Below, in pieces: positions 22,047 to 33,061 of a DNA stretch of 64,000 bases. The stretch is from Lepus europaeus. Its lineage: Eukaryota; Chordata; Mammalia; Lagomorpha; Leporidae. Location: the NCBI RefSeq assembly GCF_033115175.1, contig NC_084827.1, forward strand, positions 147,677,701-147,741,700, read 5' to 3'. The position numbers and the translations under genes were made by a program. The notes below the pieces were generated by a model. The model had not been told where the DNA came from. It ran no database searches and was given only the letters and a program-made list of their open reading frames with translations. Position 1 is the first letter of the stretch; the number at the start of each line of letters is the position of its first letter.

Positions 22047-22255
22047 GAGGATACATCAAAAAGTTTGTGGGAAACAAAAGACAAGTTTATTTTGTTAAAA
22101 CATTTTGTTACACCCATGCGTGGTATTTTCCTTGTGTGCATTTTTCATGAACTTTTTGAAGAGCAACTCATTTGCATGGGTTTCAACATTTGGTTTTCAA
22201 CCAAAATAAACACATCTTTTATTTCCATTTGCCACACCTTTTAAAACTGCCCCTG
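22047..22255. mobile_element. Short inverted-repeat DNA transposon (mariner-like MITE) in ICOS 3'UTR
   Basis: The left end (gaggatacatcaaaaagtttgtggg..) and the complement of the right end (caggggcagttttaaaaggtgtggc..) are diverged inverted repeats of about 50 bp, both running into 'gtttattttg'. Inside is 'ttcatgaactttttgaag', the complement of a motif seen in mariner-like repeats. TA-rich flanks suit TA target use. It appears to interrupt sequence otherwise collinear with the human 3'UTR. Confidence 0.6.
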
Positions 22256-23025
22256 TATATGTATACATCTATTTATACATGATCCAATTTGGTTATATTC
22301 TCCCTACAAGGATATTTTTTTGCTCCAAAAAGTTATCTAATTTCCCCCAAATTCAGTTAAAATGATTTACTTTGTTGACGTTAGTGGCAGGGAACATCGC
22401 CCTGAGTCAAAAACAATTCATTTTATTATCTTGTTTTCTACCATGATGCATGTTTTCATGGTCCTATTAGTTACAAAGTTTGCTATTTTTGTAGATCATA
22501 TTAAAATCACAAACAAATAAAAACATCTTTAATTGGCAAGCATTTTCCTGGGGGCAGACCGAATTATCCATTTAGTCTGAAAGCTGCAAGAACTGGAGGT
22601 TACTGCCAAACTATAGCTGCGGTGCCTCTGGGCCTACCAGGTCCAAAGGATCCCATTCAGCCCAACACAGCCCTGCAGACCAGGGTGGAATTGCAAGGTC
22701 TGACAGACACCCCTGAGCAAGGGGCAGCCAGCTCCTCTGCCCTCTCCCCCACCCCGAGGCCACAGTTACCCTGGGAATCAGAGTGCATCTGTCTGCCTTT
22801 GTGAAAGCACAGTTCCCTCCCATAGAACCCCATTCAGCCTGGAACCTGGCTCTGGCTTCCTACATCCATGTTAACATGTGATTATTCTCTCTGCCACTTT
22901 CTGCACGCCCAGGGCTTCTGCAGCAGCCTATGGGTGTGCAGAGCAACACTGTAAACTTCAGATAAAATGGTGTTATTTAGGAGTTTTCAACTACGTACTT
23001 GCCTGCTAATAATTTACTTTCAAAG

Positions 23026-23125
23026 TGAGACCCGATATGTCATTATGCATACTTACATTATTTTAAGCATGTGTAATGCTAGATGTGTACAGTATAGTAC
23101 TGAATGTGTAATTTGAATCAAGTGT
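23026..23125 (+). promoter_or_regulatory. Strongly conserved block in distal ICOS 3'UTR
   Basis: From 'gtgagacccgatatgtcatt' through 'taagcatgtgtaatgctaga' to 'gtaatttgaatcaag' this is nearly identical to human ICOS as recalled, far more so than its flanks. Such conservation suggests an RNA-binding-protein, structural or miRNA function. Which factor binds cannot be read from sequence. Confidence 0.5.
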
Positions 23126-23392
23126 GATGTTCTCTGTTCAACCTGGGTGGCCTTGCAGAGATGGTCCCTGTGTTACTTGCAGCTTGTTGTGTGGCAGCTG
23201 CGTGGTGGGGAGAACAACCTTTGTGGTGGCCCCTGGCATCCCATGATCCCAAGCTATGCCTTGAAGCATTCTCATCCCCAGCACTGGACATTTCCAAGTG
23301 AATTGTTACAGAACAGAATTTCTGTGAAATGGAAACTGTTTGTCAGAGGAGCCACTTACGGAGTAGATTTTAGCAATAGTAGGAAATGAAAG

Positions 23393-23398
23393 AATAAA
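23393..23398 (+). terminator. ICOS: ICOS poly(A) signal
   Basis: Canonical AATAAA followed about 20 bp later by 'attcagcaactg', which matches the end of the human ICOS transcript. Cleavage is expected near 23418, with a T/GT-rich stretch (cagtgttttcttg) downstream. Confidence 0.85.
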
Positions 23399-23420
23399 CG
23401 TCTGATATTCAGCAACTGAA

Positions 23421-23812
23421 AATACGTCACAGTGTTTTCTTGAGGCAGGGAGCGGATTACCTTAGCCAGCACTTGTGAATTTGACTGTTCTCGATGAGAG
23501 TTACATGGATTAAACCAGTGACTTTTTCATTTTGAAGTAACCACAAACTTATAAAACAGTTGGAAGCATAGCCAAAGGACGATGCTTTTCCTGTTTCTGA
23601 CTAAATGTCCTTTCACCTCTGAAAAGTACTTGCAAGTACACTGTCCTCTGTACCTACTATACAGTCATCCACACCAGAAAATCGATGTTGACACATTGCT
23701 ACCTCTAACCCTCAGATGGCATTTGAGACTTACAGATTGTCTCCACTATGTCTTTTGTTGCCAAAGATTCACTTCAGAATCTCCCTTAGTATTTAGTCGC
23801 TATGTCTCTAGT
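23421..23812. other. ICOS 3' flank
   Basis: Nearly 400 bp between the poly(A) site and the solo LTR. No repeat or gene was recognised; an 87-residue frame (23582-23845) crosses into the LTR and has no known domain. Confidence 0.5.
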
Positions 23813-23818
23813 GTCCTT

Positions 23819-24206
23819 TGTAGTGGAATGAGAAGGCCATGCTGAGGTGGCCACTGGCAAGCGAGCATCAGTTACTCAGGAATGGCTTTGAAACCCACCT
23901 GGCAACAGAGCCTGCCTGGCAACAGAGCCTGCCTGGCAACAGGCTGTGATTGGATGGCTTTGGAAACTGCCTGGCGACAGGCTGTGATTGGTTGGGGCAT
24001 AGACCGCCCCTTGACCAGATTGGCTGGTCTTGGCTATATAAGCTGTTGTACCAACTGTAATAAAGGAGTCTGCGGGCTGCTCGCCTCAAGCCTGCTTTCA
24101 CCCGACTCCCGGAGTCTGTGTGTTGACTCCGCGCCTCTTGCCCCCACCAAGCTGCTCCTCTCAGAAACGAACCCACTGCAACATTGTTGAGAAATCAACG
24201 GCAACA
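23819..24206 (+). mobile_element. Solo LTR of an endogenous retrovirus, 388 bp
   Basis: The element runs from TGTAGTGG to CGGCAACA and is flanked by a perfect 6-bp duplication gtcctt (23813-23818 and 24207-24212). Inside are a repeated U3 motif (gcctgcctggcaacag), three GATTGG (inverted CCAAT) boxes near 23948, 23987 and 24018, a TATA box (ctatataag, 24034), AATAAA (24059-24064) and a GC-rich R/U5. No primer-binding site, gag, pol or env follows, so the internal region was lost by LTR-LTR recombination. A 6-bp duplication suits betaretrovirus-like (ERVK class) integration; the family is not named here. Confidence 0.9.
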
Positions 24207-24250
24207 GTCCTTAAGTCTGGACAGTTCCTCAATTTATACTTCATGGCCTT

Positions 24251-24427
24251 CACCCGGATGGAGTTCCAGGCTCCTGGCTTTGGCCTGGTCTGTCCCCAGC
24301 CATTGTGACCATTTGGGAAATGGATCAGCAGATGGAAAAATCTCTTTTTCTCCTTCTCTGTACCTCCTCTCTCTATCAGTAACTCTGTCACATAAAATAA
24401 ACAAATCCTTAAAAAATAAAAAAATAG
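24251..24427 (+). mobile_element. C-SINE, 5'-truncated
   Basis: Only the 3' half is present (from 'cacccggatggagttcc..ggctcctggctttggcc' to a CACATAAAATAAAC tail and A-rich end). Perfect 13-bp target duplication acttcatggcctt at 24238-24250 and 24428-24440. It lies only 45 bp behind the solo LTR. Confidence 0.93.
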
Positions 24428-24440
24428 ACTTCATGGCCTT

Positions 24441-25052
24441 GGTAATTTTGAACATTACAAACAGTTATTTTGTAGAATATCACCTGTTTGAGTCTTTGCA
24501 TTCTTCATGATTAAATCAGATTATTCGTCTTTGGCAGAAATAGCACAAAGTAGTGGTACTTTTTTGGTTGTGTCCTAGGGTAGCTCATAATTTTGATTTG
24601 TTACACTACTCTTCATATTCTTTGAAATCGCTTGACTAAGGTGGTGTCTCTCAAGCTTCCCTGGTGCAGAGTTAATAAAGATTTTGAGGGAAAGGACTTT
24701 GAGGCTTTGGAATTCTTCTGTTCCTCATGAAAATTTATTATATTCAGTTGTTCATTTATGTCTGTATGGCATCATGCTGTCCTATCTTAAACATCGAATA
24801 AAACTTTATCACTATTATTTTTCTGTTTTAATGCTAACATGATCCCAACCCTGGCCAGCGGAGCCCCATTATCTGGGTCATGTTTCGTTCCATCATGTCT
24901 TCATCATTCTTTCAGCATTTCCTTGCTTTTTGGCAGAACAAATGTTCCAGCTTCAGCTTGAGTTTTTTCCATCTCAGTGCAGGAATCAAGCTGCCTAGGG
25001 AGCTCTAGGTTCTTTGAGTGGAAAATGCTCTTAGAAGCCAACATCTAGACCT
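24441..25052. other. Intergenic, nothing recognised
   Basis: AT-rich, no gene or clear repeat. Confidence 0.4.
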
Positions 25053-25065
25053 GAGTTATGTTCTC

Positions 25066-26543
25066 TTTTTTTTTTTTAACTTTTATTTAATGAATATAAA
25101 TTTCTAAAGTATAGCTTATGGATTACAATGGCTTTCCACCCCCCATAACTTCCCTCCCACCCGCAACCCTCCCCTTTCCCGCTCCCTCTCCCCTTCCATT
25201 CACATCAAGATTAATTTTCAATTCTCTTTATATACAGAAGATCAGCTTAGTATATATTAAGTAAAGATTTCAACAGTTCGCACCCACATAGAAACATGAA
25301 GTGTAAAATTCTGTTTGAGTACTAGTTATAGCATTAAATCACAATGTACATTAAGGACAGAGATCCTGCATGAGGAGTAAGTGCACAGTGACTCCTGTTG
25401 TTGATTTAACAAATTGACACTCTTGTTTATGGCATCAGTAATCACCCTAGGCTCTTGTCATGAGTTGCCAAGGCTATGGAAGCCTTTTGAGTTCACCAAC
25501 TCTGATCATATTTAGACAAGGTCATAGTCAAAGTGGAAGTTCTCTCCTCTCTTCAGAGAAAGGTACCTCCTTCTTTGATGGCCTGTTCTTTCTACTGGAA
25601 TCTCACTCGTGGAGATCTTTCATTTAGGTCATTTTTTTTTTTCCCCAGAGTGTCTTGGCTTTCCATGCCTGAAATACTCTTATGAGTTCTTCAGCCAGAT
25701 TTGAATGCCTTAAGGGCTGATTCTAAGGCCAGAGTGCTGTTTAGGACATCTGCCATTCTATGAGTCTGCTGTGTATCCCACTTCCCATGTTGGATCGTTC
25801 TCTCCCTTTTTTATTCTATCGGTTAGTATTAGCAGACATTAGTCTTGTTTATGTGATCCCTTTGACTCTTAGTCCTATCATTATGATCAATTGTGAACAG
25901 AAATTGATCACTTCGTCTAGTGAGATGTCATTGGTACTTGCCACCTTGATGGGATTGAATTGGAATCCCCTGGTATGTTTCTAACTCTACCGTTTGGGGC
26001 AAGTCAGCTTGAGCATGTCCCAAATTGTACATCTCTTCCCTCTCTTATTCCCACTCTTATATTTAACAGGGATCACTTTTCAGTTAAATTGGCAAACAAA
26101 AAAGCGGTCTGCACCTTAATGTTTATTGCAGCTCAATTCACAATAGCTAAGACCTGGAATCAACCTAAATGCCCATCAACAGTAGACTGGATAAAGAAAT
26201 TATGGGATATGTACTCTACAGAATACTATACAGCAGTAAAAAACAATGAAATCCAGTCATTTGCAACAAAATGGAGGAATCTGGAAAACATTATGCTGAG
26301 TGAAATAAGCCAGTCCCAAAGGGACAAATATCCTATGTTCTCCCTGATCGGTGACAACTAACCAAGCACCAAAAAGGAAACCTGGTGAAGTGAAATGGAC
26401 ACTATGAGAAACGGTGACTTGATCAGCCCTTGCCCTGACTGTTGATGAACAACTTAATACTTTATCCCTCCTAGTATTTTTTTTTGTTTGTTCTACTTAA
26501 TACTATTGGTTGAATTCTGTAATTATTACACAGTTATTCTTAA
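25066..26543 (-). mobile_element. Twin-primed (5'-inverted) rabbit L1
   Basis: From the poly-T at 25066 to about 26095 the sequence is a rabbit-type L1 3'UTR on the minus strand. From about 26098 to 26543 it switches to the plus strand and reads L1 ORF2 C-terminus (PKCPSTVDWIKKLWDMYST and on) plus the start of the 3'UTR. The two pieces are adjacent in the parent L1. A 13-bp duplication gagttatgttctc (25053-25065) / gagttatgttttc (26544-26556, one mismatch) brackets the whole. This is the signature of twin priming. No functional ORF remains. Confidence 0.9.
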
Positions 26544-26556
26544 GAGTTATGTTTTC

Positions 26557-27020
26557 TTATATTGAGATTTCCTTGCTCCCAGGCACTGTCAGTGGACAGA
26601 GCTGAGACCATGTGTTTATCCAGCTGGATTAGATAGATACAGATATAAACATAGATGAAAATACATGCATATTTATGTATATGTGTATACAAATGTATGT
26701 GTGAATATATATATGTCCATCTATCTAATTTATAAATCCATGAGTTCGCACTCATGCCATTAATATTCATGCAATGCTACATGATTGATTCTAGATATAT
26801 CCTTTCTTTTATTTGTCCTTCTGATAATGAAAAAACTGACTCATATTCTCTCTATATATAATTTTTATTATATATAAAATTTTTTACTGTATGAACCTTA
26901 TGTGTTTTGGGCAAGTATTTATTTTTTAAATGTTGATTAATATGTAATACTTGCACATCTTTTTGGCATACAGTGTAATATTTTAACATAATATAAATTA
27001 GGTCTACTATAGATCATAAT
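26557..27020. other. Intergenic, AT-rich
   Basis: Includes TA-rich and degenerate (ta/tg)n stretches near 26630-26720 and 26855-26885. Nothing else was recognised. Confidence 0.5.
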
Positions 27021-27033
27021 ATTGTATTTTATG

Positions 27034-27370
27034 GGGCCGGTGCTGTGGTGAAATAGGTAAAGCCACCGCCTGCAATGCTAGCATCCCTTATGGGCATGGT
27101 TCAAGTCCCAGCTGCTCCACTTCTGATCCAGCTCTCTGCTATAGCCTGGGGAAGCAGTAGAGGATGGCCCAAGTCCTTGGGCCCCTGCACCCAAATGGGA
27201 GACCAGGAAGAAGCACCTGGCTCCTGACTTTGGATCAGTATAGCTCCAGCCATTGCGGCCAATTGGGGCGTGAACCCGCAGATGGAAGACCTCTCTCTCT
27301 TTCTCCTCTGTTTCTCCTTCTCTCTCTGTGTAACTCTTACTTTCAAGTACATAAATAAATCTTTTTAAAA
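27034..27370 (+). mobile_element. C-SINE
   Basis: Head GGGCCGGTGCTGTGGTGAAATAGG, core GGCCCAAGTCCTTGGGCC, tail ACTTTCAAGTACATAAATAAATC. Perfect 13-bp duplication attgtattttatg at 27021-27033 and 27371-27383. Confidence 0.95.
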
Positions 27371-27383
27371 ATTGTATTTTATG

Positions 27384-28719
27384 CTACATAAAGAACTAAA
27401 GGAGAGGAGCTGATAGGCTCCAAATATGGAAGGGGAATATTGATCATCTGTTTCGACACTAATTTATGTGTTCAGTCCTCCAGTATGAAACCTATCTTCC
27501 AGGAGAATAAATGCTTCTGTATTAACATTTAATCCCCTCTGCAGGGGTCTGTGTTTAGGAAGGTGAAGAATGTTGCGCATTTGCTGTCTTTATTACCAAA
27601 AGACATTTACGCTTGTATGTCTTTCACTCCATGCCATGTTTTATTTCTTTCTACCTTGTTGATGAGTGCTTATGAAGTTAGCATATGAATTTAAACTATT
27701 CACAACTTTGCCATATGTTCTAAGGCAGTGAGACGGTCTGTGGCCCAACCTATAAATAAGTCAACAACAACCCTTGTGGACTCTTATTTTTTTGGTCTTT
27801 CCAAATGTTTCCATGCTTATATTATTTCAGGGACATGCTTTAACCATGACTAAAACCTATCTTTTCTCCCTTCGTCTCCTTGGCATAGTGCCTCCCATGA
27901 ATGTTTTTCGTTCCCCAGAAGTTGCAAGCTGTGATCTGGGAAGTTCACAAGAATCTGGTCTCTGAGAGTAGAGTTGGGCAAAGGCTTCAACTAAGCTATG
28001 GACATCTGATCTCCTTTCTCAAGAGGGGACTATGCAAGAAGCAGAGTTTAAAAACGAATATCTAGTTTGACATGGAAGAGAGTTTAACAAATAGAATAAC
28101 AAATAGAAAACTGGCATCTAAGTACAGTTCTTCAACAAAAATACTGAATCCTAAAATGTGGTTTCTTCTTAATGTGCTCTCTTTCTATTCCATTCTTTTA
28201 GCTTTGTGAATGTAATCCAAAAGGATGACAACTTATGTCTAATGAAGGTGGTAGCCTCTCCCATCACCATTCCAGTAATTTGGAGCCATGGTGAAAATGT
28301 CCTCCTGGGGCCAAATGCCCGACTGGAAGTCTAAAATGTCACATAAATTCCTTTATCATTCCCAATAAAAGCTCCAGGTACCTCTGAGTTCACTCTGATT
28401 ACAAGGAAATGGCAGTTAATCAGAAATAAACATTCATTGCAGAGTGTATTTTTCCTAGTCTTTTGAGAACATGGTAAAATGGGGACATTTCTTTATCAAA
28501 ACATAGCAAAAATAAATTTAAAAAAACAACACCTCTTTTTTATTCTTTGAATACCTCTTATGCACTTTGAGGCAGTTCTTGTAGTAGTTTCTCCGTCACT
28601 GTCTTCTAAATCCTTCTCCAAGTAGTCTACATACCTGTTGAATTTCTTGCCTACATTTTCCTATTCAAGGCAGCTAATAAATTAGAATGCTCTCTCGCCC
28701 TTATTCACATGGTTCCTAT
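27384..28719. other. Intergenic, nothing recognised
   Basis: No coding or RNA gene and no repeat that I can name. Confidence 0.4.
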
Positions 28720-29180
28720 ACTGGTTCTCTGTAGGTGCTATGACAAATTACCATAAACTTGAGAATGTGTGTGGATTAAAACAATGCACATTTATTCTCT
28801 CATGATTTTGGAGATCAGAAGTGCAGAATCAATTTCACAGGGCTGAAGTCCAAGGACCAGCCCTGCTGGCTCTTCTTGAGGTTTTAGGGAAGAACCCATT
28901 TTCTTGCCCTTTCCACCTCTGGTAGCTGCCAGCATTCCTAAGTTGGTGGCCACATCACTCTTATCTCTGTTTCCATAGACACATTGCTACCTAATTGTTT
29001 GTAGTTGAATCTCCCTTTGCTTTGCTCATATAAGGGCATTCGTGATTATATTTAGTGCCCACCAATGAATCACAAATAAACTCCCCATCTCGAGTCTCTT
29101 ATCTGATCACATCTATAAAGTCCCTTTTGCCATATACAGTATTTCACAGCTTCAAGGGACTAGGACCTGTAGATCTTTTG
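28720..29180 (+). mobile_element. Ancient interspersed repeat, family not assigned
   Basis: The order 'gtgctatgacaaattaccataaacttgag', 'attaaaacaatgcacatttattctc', 'ttggagatcagaagtgcag', 'gggctgaagtccaagg' and, near the end, 'agggactaggacctgtag' is a familiar old mammalian repeat arrangement. The copy at 55297-55735 has the same order. Confidence 0.6.
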
Positions 29181-30611
29181 CAAGCTTTATCCAGCCTACC
29201 AGAGTTCCCTAACCATCAGGCTTCCTCTCAAAATCTTCCTCCCACTCTCCTTAAACACTCTTGTGCGTAATGTACATGGTCATTCTGCCAGAACTTCCTG
29301 AGAAAGTATTGTACTTCCCACCTTGTGTTTGGTTTCTATTGAATAACTTTGTCTACTATGTTATGCTTTGAGCTTCAAAAAGAAAGTAACCTAGAGACTG
29401 AGGCTTTTTGGGGGTGGGTGGGGGAATGCCCTGAGTACTATTCCTCCTACTCCAACCTGAGTTTCTGTACTTGGGATTCATCACCCCTTCTGCTAAGTCT
29501 CTTGCTCTCAAGCTCCATACCCTTCTTTGAAGGAACTCTGATTATTATCCCCTTTAGATTCTTTCTCTGTCCAGTGGGCAGTATTCGAAGTTCAGGTTCT
29601 GAGTCTATGAACAGAACTTTAAGTTCCAGCTGAAGCTCATTACTTTCAGTTTTAGAATGGGTAAAGGGAAGACAGGGGGTGTGGCCTTCAGTCCCTTGGG
29701 TAATGGAGAACTCAACTCCTTCATTTCTAGTTGCATTTTCGTTATTTCTACCAAAAGAACCTGAAGGTCCAGTGGCTCATTTTCTTGTTAACCTACCAAA
29801 GTAAGCACATTCTCAGCAGAAAACTATACTTGAGATTCAGTACAGTCTGAGCCTATGTTAGAAAAGATTCCACCGCCATACTTCTCCAGGGGCCTGCCCT
29901 GCATCTGGTGTCATTGGGTCCCCATCATCATGATATAAAGACTTTTTTTTTTTCTTGTTTTCATCTGGCAGGCCAGAGCCTGCCAAAATCCTAAAAGAAG
30001 TTGACATTAGCTTTTAATGCTTGTTCACTTTATTAAAGCGGCAAGAGGGCTACCCTTAATTCAATTATTTTGGGTCAGAGTTTTCCATCTAATGGAAATC
30101 AGGTTGAGTATCATCTATTTTTCTCCATCTCCTGATCTGTATTAAATTCTATGGTGTCTGAGTTTATTTCCTAGCAACAATCAAGAAAAATGACTATTTC
30201 TGGGAAGCTCTCCTCTTTTACAGAAAGAAACCCAAGTGAATGAACATAAGTATGGGAACCATTGACTCCCTTCCTACTGAAGCCTGGATCCAGTCTAACA
30301 TTTCTCAAACAAAGATTTGAGAATAAATCTCATTGGTGTGTGATGATCAAAGGAATGATTTAAAATAATCAAACTACTTTCCCCTGCCTAACTCCATTCT
30401 CTCATCCTAAAGGAAGAATTATGTTGATCCATTTAATCAAAATGTTACAGAAATCCAATAGTCTAGGTTCTCCAATCTCTAGAATAATTAGATGTGAGGG
30501 AAGGAAAGGTCTGAGACATCAAATCTGATCACAGGAAAAAAGTAGGAGGGGTCTGCGATCCTTAGAGATTTGGTGATTCAGCAGTCTCTTTTCTGCTGAG
30601 CTTTGTAGATA
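29181..30611. other. Intergenic, nothing recognised
   Basis: Contains a small perfect inverted repeat (tggcaggc-caga-gcctgcca, 29967-29986). No gene was supported. Confidence 0.4.
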
Positions 30612-30735
30612 TGAGAGTATTTCAAAAAGTTCATGAAAATGGAATTAGAAGATTTGTCTATTTTGATGCAAAAATATTGCACCATTTGAATCCATGTCAA
30701 GGTAGGGGTCTTCAAAAAGTTTATGGAAATGCATA
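30612..30735. mobile_element. Mariner-like repeat fragments
   Basis: 'gagagtatttcaaaaagttcatgaaaatgg' at 30612 and 'ggtcttcaaaaagtttatggaaatgc' at 30708 are two direct copies of the terminal motif also seen in the 3'UTR MITE. They are probably remnants of two elements or of one rearranged element. Confidence 0.4.
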
Positions 30736-33047
30736 TTATAAATATACTATGTATAGATTTGGAGATTTTGATCCTAAATCTTCTCTTTTAAAAACATTGT
30801 TCCACAAAGACTTAAAAATACTACTATAATTATAAATCTCAACAAGGCAGAGGCTCCTCAAGCACAGATTCTCCAAGGATCCTCAACCAAACTTCGTAGA
30901 TGGCCCAAATAAGTGAAATGATTTCCCATGATTGCATTCCTGGTGAGTGTCAGAAGCAGACCAGAAAGTATTGCCTTTCTCTTTCTCCACTTCATTTCTC
31001 CTACTCAATCCAACTTCACATAGTGTATGTCCTCTCCCTACACTTCTATTCTATCTTCCATCCTTCTAGCCACAGGAGCAGACTAGGAAGAGGATATAGA
31101 AGGAAGCCAGGGGAAAAGGTTCTGGGAGAGCGGCAGGTAGAGAAGGGCCAACGTTGGGAGAAGCTTCTCAGAGGCTCCGAACACCCGTGCTCTCCAGGGC
31201 CATTGTTCTCCCCAGTCCCCACCCTGCCCCTCACCCAAGAGATACTCACGTAAGTCCCTTCCTCATCCGAGTTCTTGCCACACAAATGTCTTTTGAATGA
31301 AAGAGACTATGGGAATGAAGACTAGATCTCCAAGTTCTGGGACTCACACCCTACCGTTTTACTCCCTATGATGTCCTTTGAGTTAATTTTCAGGTCTGCT
31401 AAGACCTGAGAGTTATGCAATTACCATCATCCCTCGAGCAAGAAATAACTTGCTAACATCAACCTTCAGCCTAGGGTTTCTTCTGGTAAGCATTGTGAGT
31501 AAAATGAGTGGATGCTGTCAGCCATAAAGTTTCAGAGCTCAAGTGTAGCCTAATCAGAATCAATATTTTCCTCTACCATCACAACTCCATCAGGTGATAT
31601 TTGCTTACCTAAACCAATCATAATATAGGCCCCTAGTTTGGATTGTTTCCTGATCCAAGTAGAGATGCATAAAAGCTTTTCTCATTGCATAATTGTATCA
31701 TGAAATAATTGCTATTTCTTGATGGCTATTGCTTTGTGTCTGCTTTTTTATACCTCAAATGTTGATGAAATAGTCTGTCATTTTGAGTAACTGAAGGACA
31801 CAAGTGAAAGTTAGATGTTTGATAACAAGTAGGGAGAAGGTGGGAAACCACATTCAGTTTGAGGAAGATCAGGCTTAAAGTAATAAACACGTAAAAGAGA
31901 AATGGACAACACAGGTCTAGGATAATCAAAAGCTTGAGTAGTCAACATGTGAGTGACAGTGAATGTTCAATAGGGAGGAAATGTATGTGTCATCTATCCT
32001 GGTCTGACCTCTTAGTCAATGCCAACTTTTCTCTATTAAAATCCTGCAAAAAGGAAAAAAAAAATAAACCTTGAAAGAGCCATTCAGCTTTTGTTAGGGC
32101 ACAGTTAGTGACAGAGAGCTCACCTTAACATGAGGACCTATTCCATTTTATGACAATTCCAAATAATTCTCAGTGAGAATCAGAAAACAAACCTCCTTCC
32201 TTATGATAGCCCTATACATCTCTTCGTCCTTATCCCTTCCTTCCATTTCCTTGTTTATTCAAGGAAAAAACTATTACATCTGTTGTATCTGTTGTGCAAG
32301 GCAGTCTACTAGATGCCATAGGAAAATTTTAAAAAGTGGAAATCCCAGTTTGTGCATTCAAGGAACTATAATTTAGTGGAGATATAATGACCATATATAA
32401 CATGGAAAATACACAAAGCAGATGAAAATTAAATGTTATATTGTTGACAGACTGGGAAATTCAAGAAAAGCAGGAATCTTAAATAATAAGCCACATGTGA
32501 ATTGAGTCTTAAAGGATGAATAGGACTTTGCACAAGGAAAGAGGGTGGTCTCAGTACATACACTGTGTAGAAGGGGTGTCCCAGGTGGAGAAGCCTAGAA
32601 GGAAACAATTAGCCTACTTTGCTCTTATTGCATGTGTAGGGAAATCTATGATGGTAATATTCCTAGCTTTTGAGCCACATGTTCCTAACCTGATTGATGA
32701 GTGATGGCCATTGGGACATTTATTGAGCAATAAATAATACATGAGTATTGAAGCCCCTTGATTTGGAAGTTTTAAGTTTTGGGTTTTAGTAAGCATGAGC
32801 CATGAGAGATCCTCAACCCTGTCAGAGCACTTAACCAAAGAATGTAGAAATCAAGAAAGAAAAATGTTATCAATTAAACATAGTAAATTTAATTTTTTTT
32901 CTTTGAAAAATATTATGATGGAAATGAATGACAAGTCATAGACTGGTAATAATTTTTTTTAAAAAGTTTGTGTTTTATTTTGTAGGTAGACAGAAGTACA
33001 CCTATTATTGTCACATCTGTGAAGTATAATCTGCATATATTTTCTAT
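30736..33047. other. Intergenic, nothing recognised
   Basis: Contains a moderately GC-rich patch at 31070-31250 with no identifiable product, and otherwise AT-rich unique-looking DNA with possible L2 remnants near 32380-32540. Confidence 0.4.
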
Positions 33048-33061
33048 AACAAATTGCTGTT

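Larger units (their letters stand above)
21312..23420 (+). other. ICOS: ICOS 3'UTR
   Basis: About 2.1 kb recognised by long stretches similar to the human ICOS 3'UTR, e.g. 'ctgctggtgttttgttcagtctgg' (21409), 'ttcagttaaaatgatttactttgtt' (22353), 'gtagatcatattaaaatcacaaac' (22491) and the block near 23028. ICOS mRNA is known to be repressed post-transcriptionally by Roquin through its 3'UTR. A DNA-transposon insertion lies at 22047-22255. Several reading frames inside are untranslated by position. Confidence 0.88.

Noticed and set aside
23819-24206. Exon or CpG-type promoter of a cellular gene downstream of ICOS
   Set aside because: The TATA, CCAAT and AATAAA elements together with TG/CA ends and a 6-bp duplication identify a solo LTR.
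25960-26361. 133-residue plus-strand frame with L1 ORF2 similarity as a gene
   Set aside because: It is the inverted part of a twin-primed L1 and begins in 3'UTR sequence; not a gene.
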